64,000 nt of DNA from JBCBSS01 sp039819065. GTDB lineage: Bacteria > Bacteroidota > Bacteroidia > Cytophagales > Cyclobacteriaceae. Below the pieces are notes generated by a model, which was not told the DNA's origin, did no database searches, and saw only the letters and a list, made by a program, of their open reading frames with translations. Position numbers and translations under genes: made by a program. Location: the NCBI GenBank assembly GCA_039819065.1, contig JBCBSS010000001.1:124001-188000 (forward strand), written 5' to 3'. Shown here piece by piece: positions 62,751 to 64,000 of the stretch. The stretch's first letter is position 1; every line of letters starts with the position of its first letter.

Positions 62751-63857
62751 ATGGAGAGGGTAAATTGGTTAGTAGTATTCAGCATCTTCGCTATTTCTTC
62801 TTATACAAATGCACAATGTATTGTCGATGGCCCCACGGACCCTTCGAATGGTACTGATAATAATGTAGAAGGTACTGTTTCATGGGTTGGTACCGGCACA
62901 GCTGGAGCATCGGATGATTTCAAGTCTACCGCCACTGCAACAACACTGGGTGAACTGAGCCATTTTCTAGTGGTCAGTGATCTTGGGTTTTCTATACCAG
63001 CCGGTGTGACCATTTGTGGAATTACGGTAGAAATAGAAAAGAGTGCTTCGGGTCTGTTGCAAGACGTCAAAGACAGGGCCGTGAACATTGTCAAAGGAGG
63101 AGTCATAACAGGTAATAATAACGCCCTACCCGGTATATGGCCTGTTTCAGATGCTTATTTTTCATATGGGGGGTCATCTGATCTATGGGGTGAAACCTGG
63201 ACAGTGTCGGATATAAACGCCTCTGATTTTGGGGTAGGCATATCTGTGACTTTATCCGGTTTCGGGGCACTGCCTACTGCATCAATTGATCATATCCGCG
63301 TTACGGTGGATTATGATAACCGCTTGCCGATAGAATTGAATGGTTTTGGGGCGAAGAGAACGGAATGTGCTACCGTTGAGCTGAAATGGTCTACGCTATC
63401 AGAAAAAAACAATCATTTCTTCACTATTGAGAGATCATTAGGTATCCCTTTTGAATGGCAGACCCGCGGCACTGTAGATGGCGCAGGAAACAGTGAGACC
63501 CTGCTCCATTATGCTTTTGAGGATAACAACAATGCTTCCTCAAATACCTATTATAGAATCAAACAAACGGATTATGACGGGCAATTTAGCCACTCGCCGG
63601 TAGCAGTGGCGGTAGCATGTTCTGATGATGAGTTGGTTGTACGAACTAGTTTTAATTGGATTGAAATTGAACTACCCAATAACATCAGTCAACTGCAGAT
63701 ATTTGACAATGCGGGTAGAATACTAGAGGAAGCCAAGTTCGACTGCCAAGAGCCCCGCAGTACCTACTTATGGCCTAAAACGTCTTTCACTAATGCTTTT
63801 GTGGTCAGGGTACTGGACTGTCAAGGGCAAAAGCATTCGAAGCATTTTGCTTTTTAA
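62751..63857 (+). CDS. Secreted protein with T9SS-type end, function unknown
   Basis: A 368-residue protein from ATG 62751 (WLVVFSIFAISSYTNAQ is the signal peptide; in-frame starts exist at 62727). The first half (about 25-195) is beta-rich (GTVSWVGTGTAGASDDFKS, ISVTLSGFG). The second half starts LPIELNGFGAKR, the common LPIELLSF motif before T9SS ends, then WSTLSEKNNHFFTIERS, YYRIKQTDYDG and a last region (LQIFDNAGRILEEAKFD to HSKHFAF) that reads as a degenerate type A sorting domain. Confidence 0.65.
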   Translation: MERVNWLVVFSIFAISSYTNAQCIVDGPTDPSNGTDNNVEGTVSWVGTGTAGASDDFKSTATATTLGELSHFLVVSDLGFSIPAGVTICGITVEIEKSASGLLQDVKDRAVNIVKGGVITGNNNALPGIWPVSDAYFSYGGSSDLWGETWTVSDINASDFGVGISVTLSGFGALPTASIDHIRVTVDYDNRLPIELNGFGAKRTECATVELKWSTLSEKNNHFFTIERSLGIPFEWQTRGTVDGAGNSETLLHYAFEDNNNASSNTYYRIKQTDYDGQFSHSPVAVAVACSDDELVVRTSFNWIEIELPNNISQLQIFDNAGRILEEAKFDCQEPRSTYLWPKTSFTNAFVVRVLDCQGQKHSKHFAF

Positions 63858-64000
63858 AGCTTATAATGCTGATCATTACGCTTACGGCCGAAATCTTATG
63901 GTATAAATGCTGTTTAAAATAAATTTTTCTGATTTTTTTCTCTTGAGAATGATGTGACCCGTCGCAAAAGTCGCAACCGTTTGAAAATTATCAAAGAGGC

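Noticed and set aside
1..64000. Intact insertion sequence or transposase gene
   Set aside because: No transposase-like protein is encoded; only short palindromic repeats without coding capacity were seen.

Overview
The window looks like a chromosomal segment of a marine-type member of the Bacteroidota, most likely Cytophagales (Fulvivirga/Roseivirga-like). The evidence is type IX secretion (T9SS) sorting domains, a PorP/SprF protein, FecI/FecR/STN-TonB receptor signalling, TAnnTTTG promoters, scarce Shine-Dalgarno signals, and standalone MutL, RlmN, LysA and RecX of Bacteroidota type. No rRNA, CRISPR array, intact insertion sequence or prophage is visible.

Layout: 1-3.1 kb has the MutL end, two tandem rhomboids and RlmN. 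3.3-9.4 kb has an aspartyl protease, a DUF1611/enolase-superfamily pair for D-glutamate or dipeptide metabolism behind a large inverted repeat, a thioesterase, a duplicated-domain lipoprotein and LysA. 9.5-13.9 kb has a secreted T9SS protein divergent from an OmpR-type two-component system, then an orphan HisA lacking its first catalytic Asp. 14.2-21.8 kb is housekeeping-like (CsaA, GNAT, DUF4230, LysE, ATP-grasp, DinB, YHS, RecX, outer-membrane barrel). 21.9-26.4 kb has small proteins and a fused 5-oxoprolinase/hydantoinase. 26.8-32.9 kb is a probable operon of a giant YadA-like/S74 tail-fibre adhesin, a T9SS type B protein and a PorP/SprF protein with a very basic tail. 33.4-37.2 kb has a Cys/Gly-tailed protein with a GRDP-like partner, an amidohydrolase and a DUF72 protein. 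37.7-40.8 kb is a T9SS esterase whose PKD domains carry nested insertions. 41-46 kb has a ParE-type toxin-antitoxin pair and a FecI-FecR-STN/TonB receptor unit. 46.5-55.3 kb has a di-haem peroxidase unit, a LytTR two-component system, an alpha/beta hydrolase, a PAS kinase/NarL regulator pair and a large lipoprotein.

The most unusual stretch is 55.3-57.8 kb: a compact array of about nine atypical tRNA genes or tRNA-like sequences, mostly without encoded CCA, in which one tRNA-Arg carries a 20-nt palindromic insertion and one tRNA-Thr has C33. The array also contains, on the opposite strand, a small gene that reads as a Bacteroidota class I lanthipeptide-type precursor (leader, GG, Thr/Cys core). 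REP-like hairpins precede it. 58.5-62.3 kb is an autoregulated-looking operon (membrane protein, winged-helix regulator, secreted TPR-like protein, TonB receptor), with the same palindromic operator at two promoters.

Regulatory signals recur across the window. Four GTTAA boxes in an 11/10/10-bp phased array occur both upstream of the OmpR-type two-component operon and upstream of the 21.8 kb outer-membrane gene. A ~140-bp repeat with terminal inverted repeats occurs in opposite orientations at 46.1 and 62.6 kb with compensatory arm changes, and a relative lies at 48.4 kb. All calls come from reading the sequence and recalled family knowledge; no search or folding was run.
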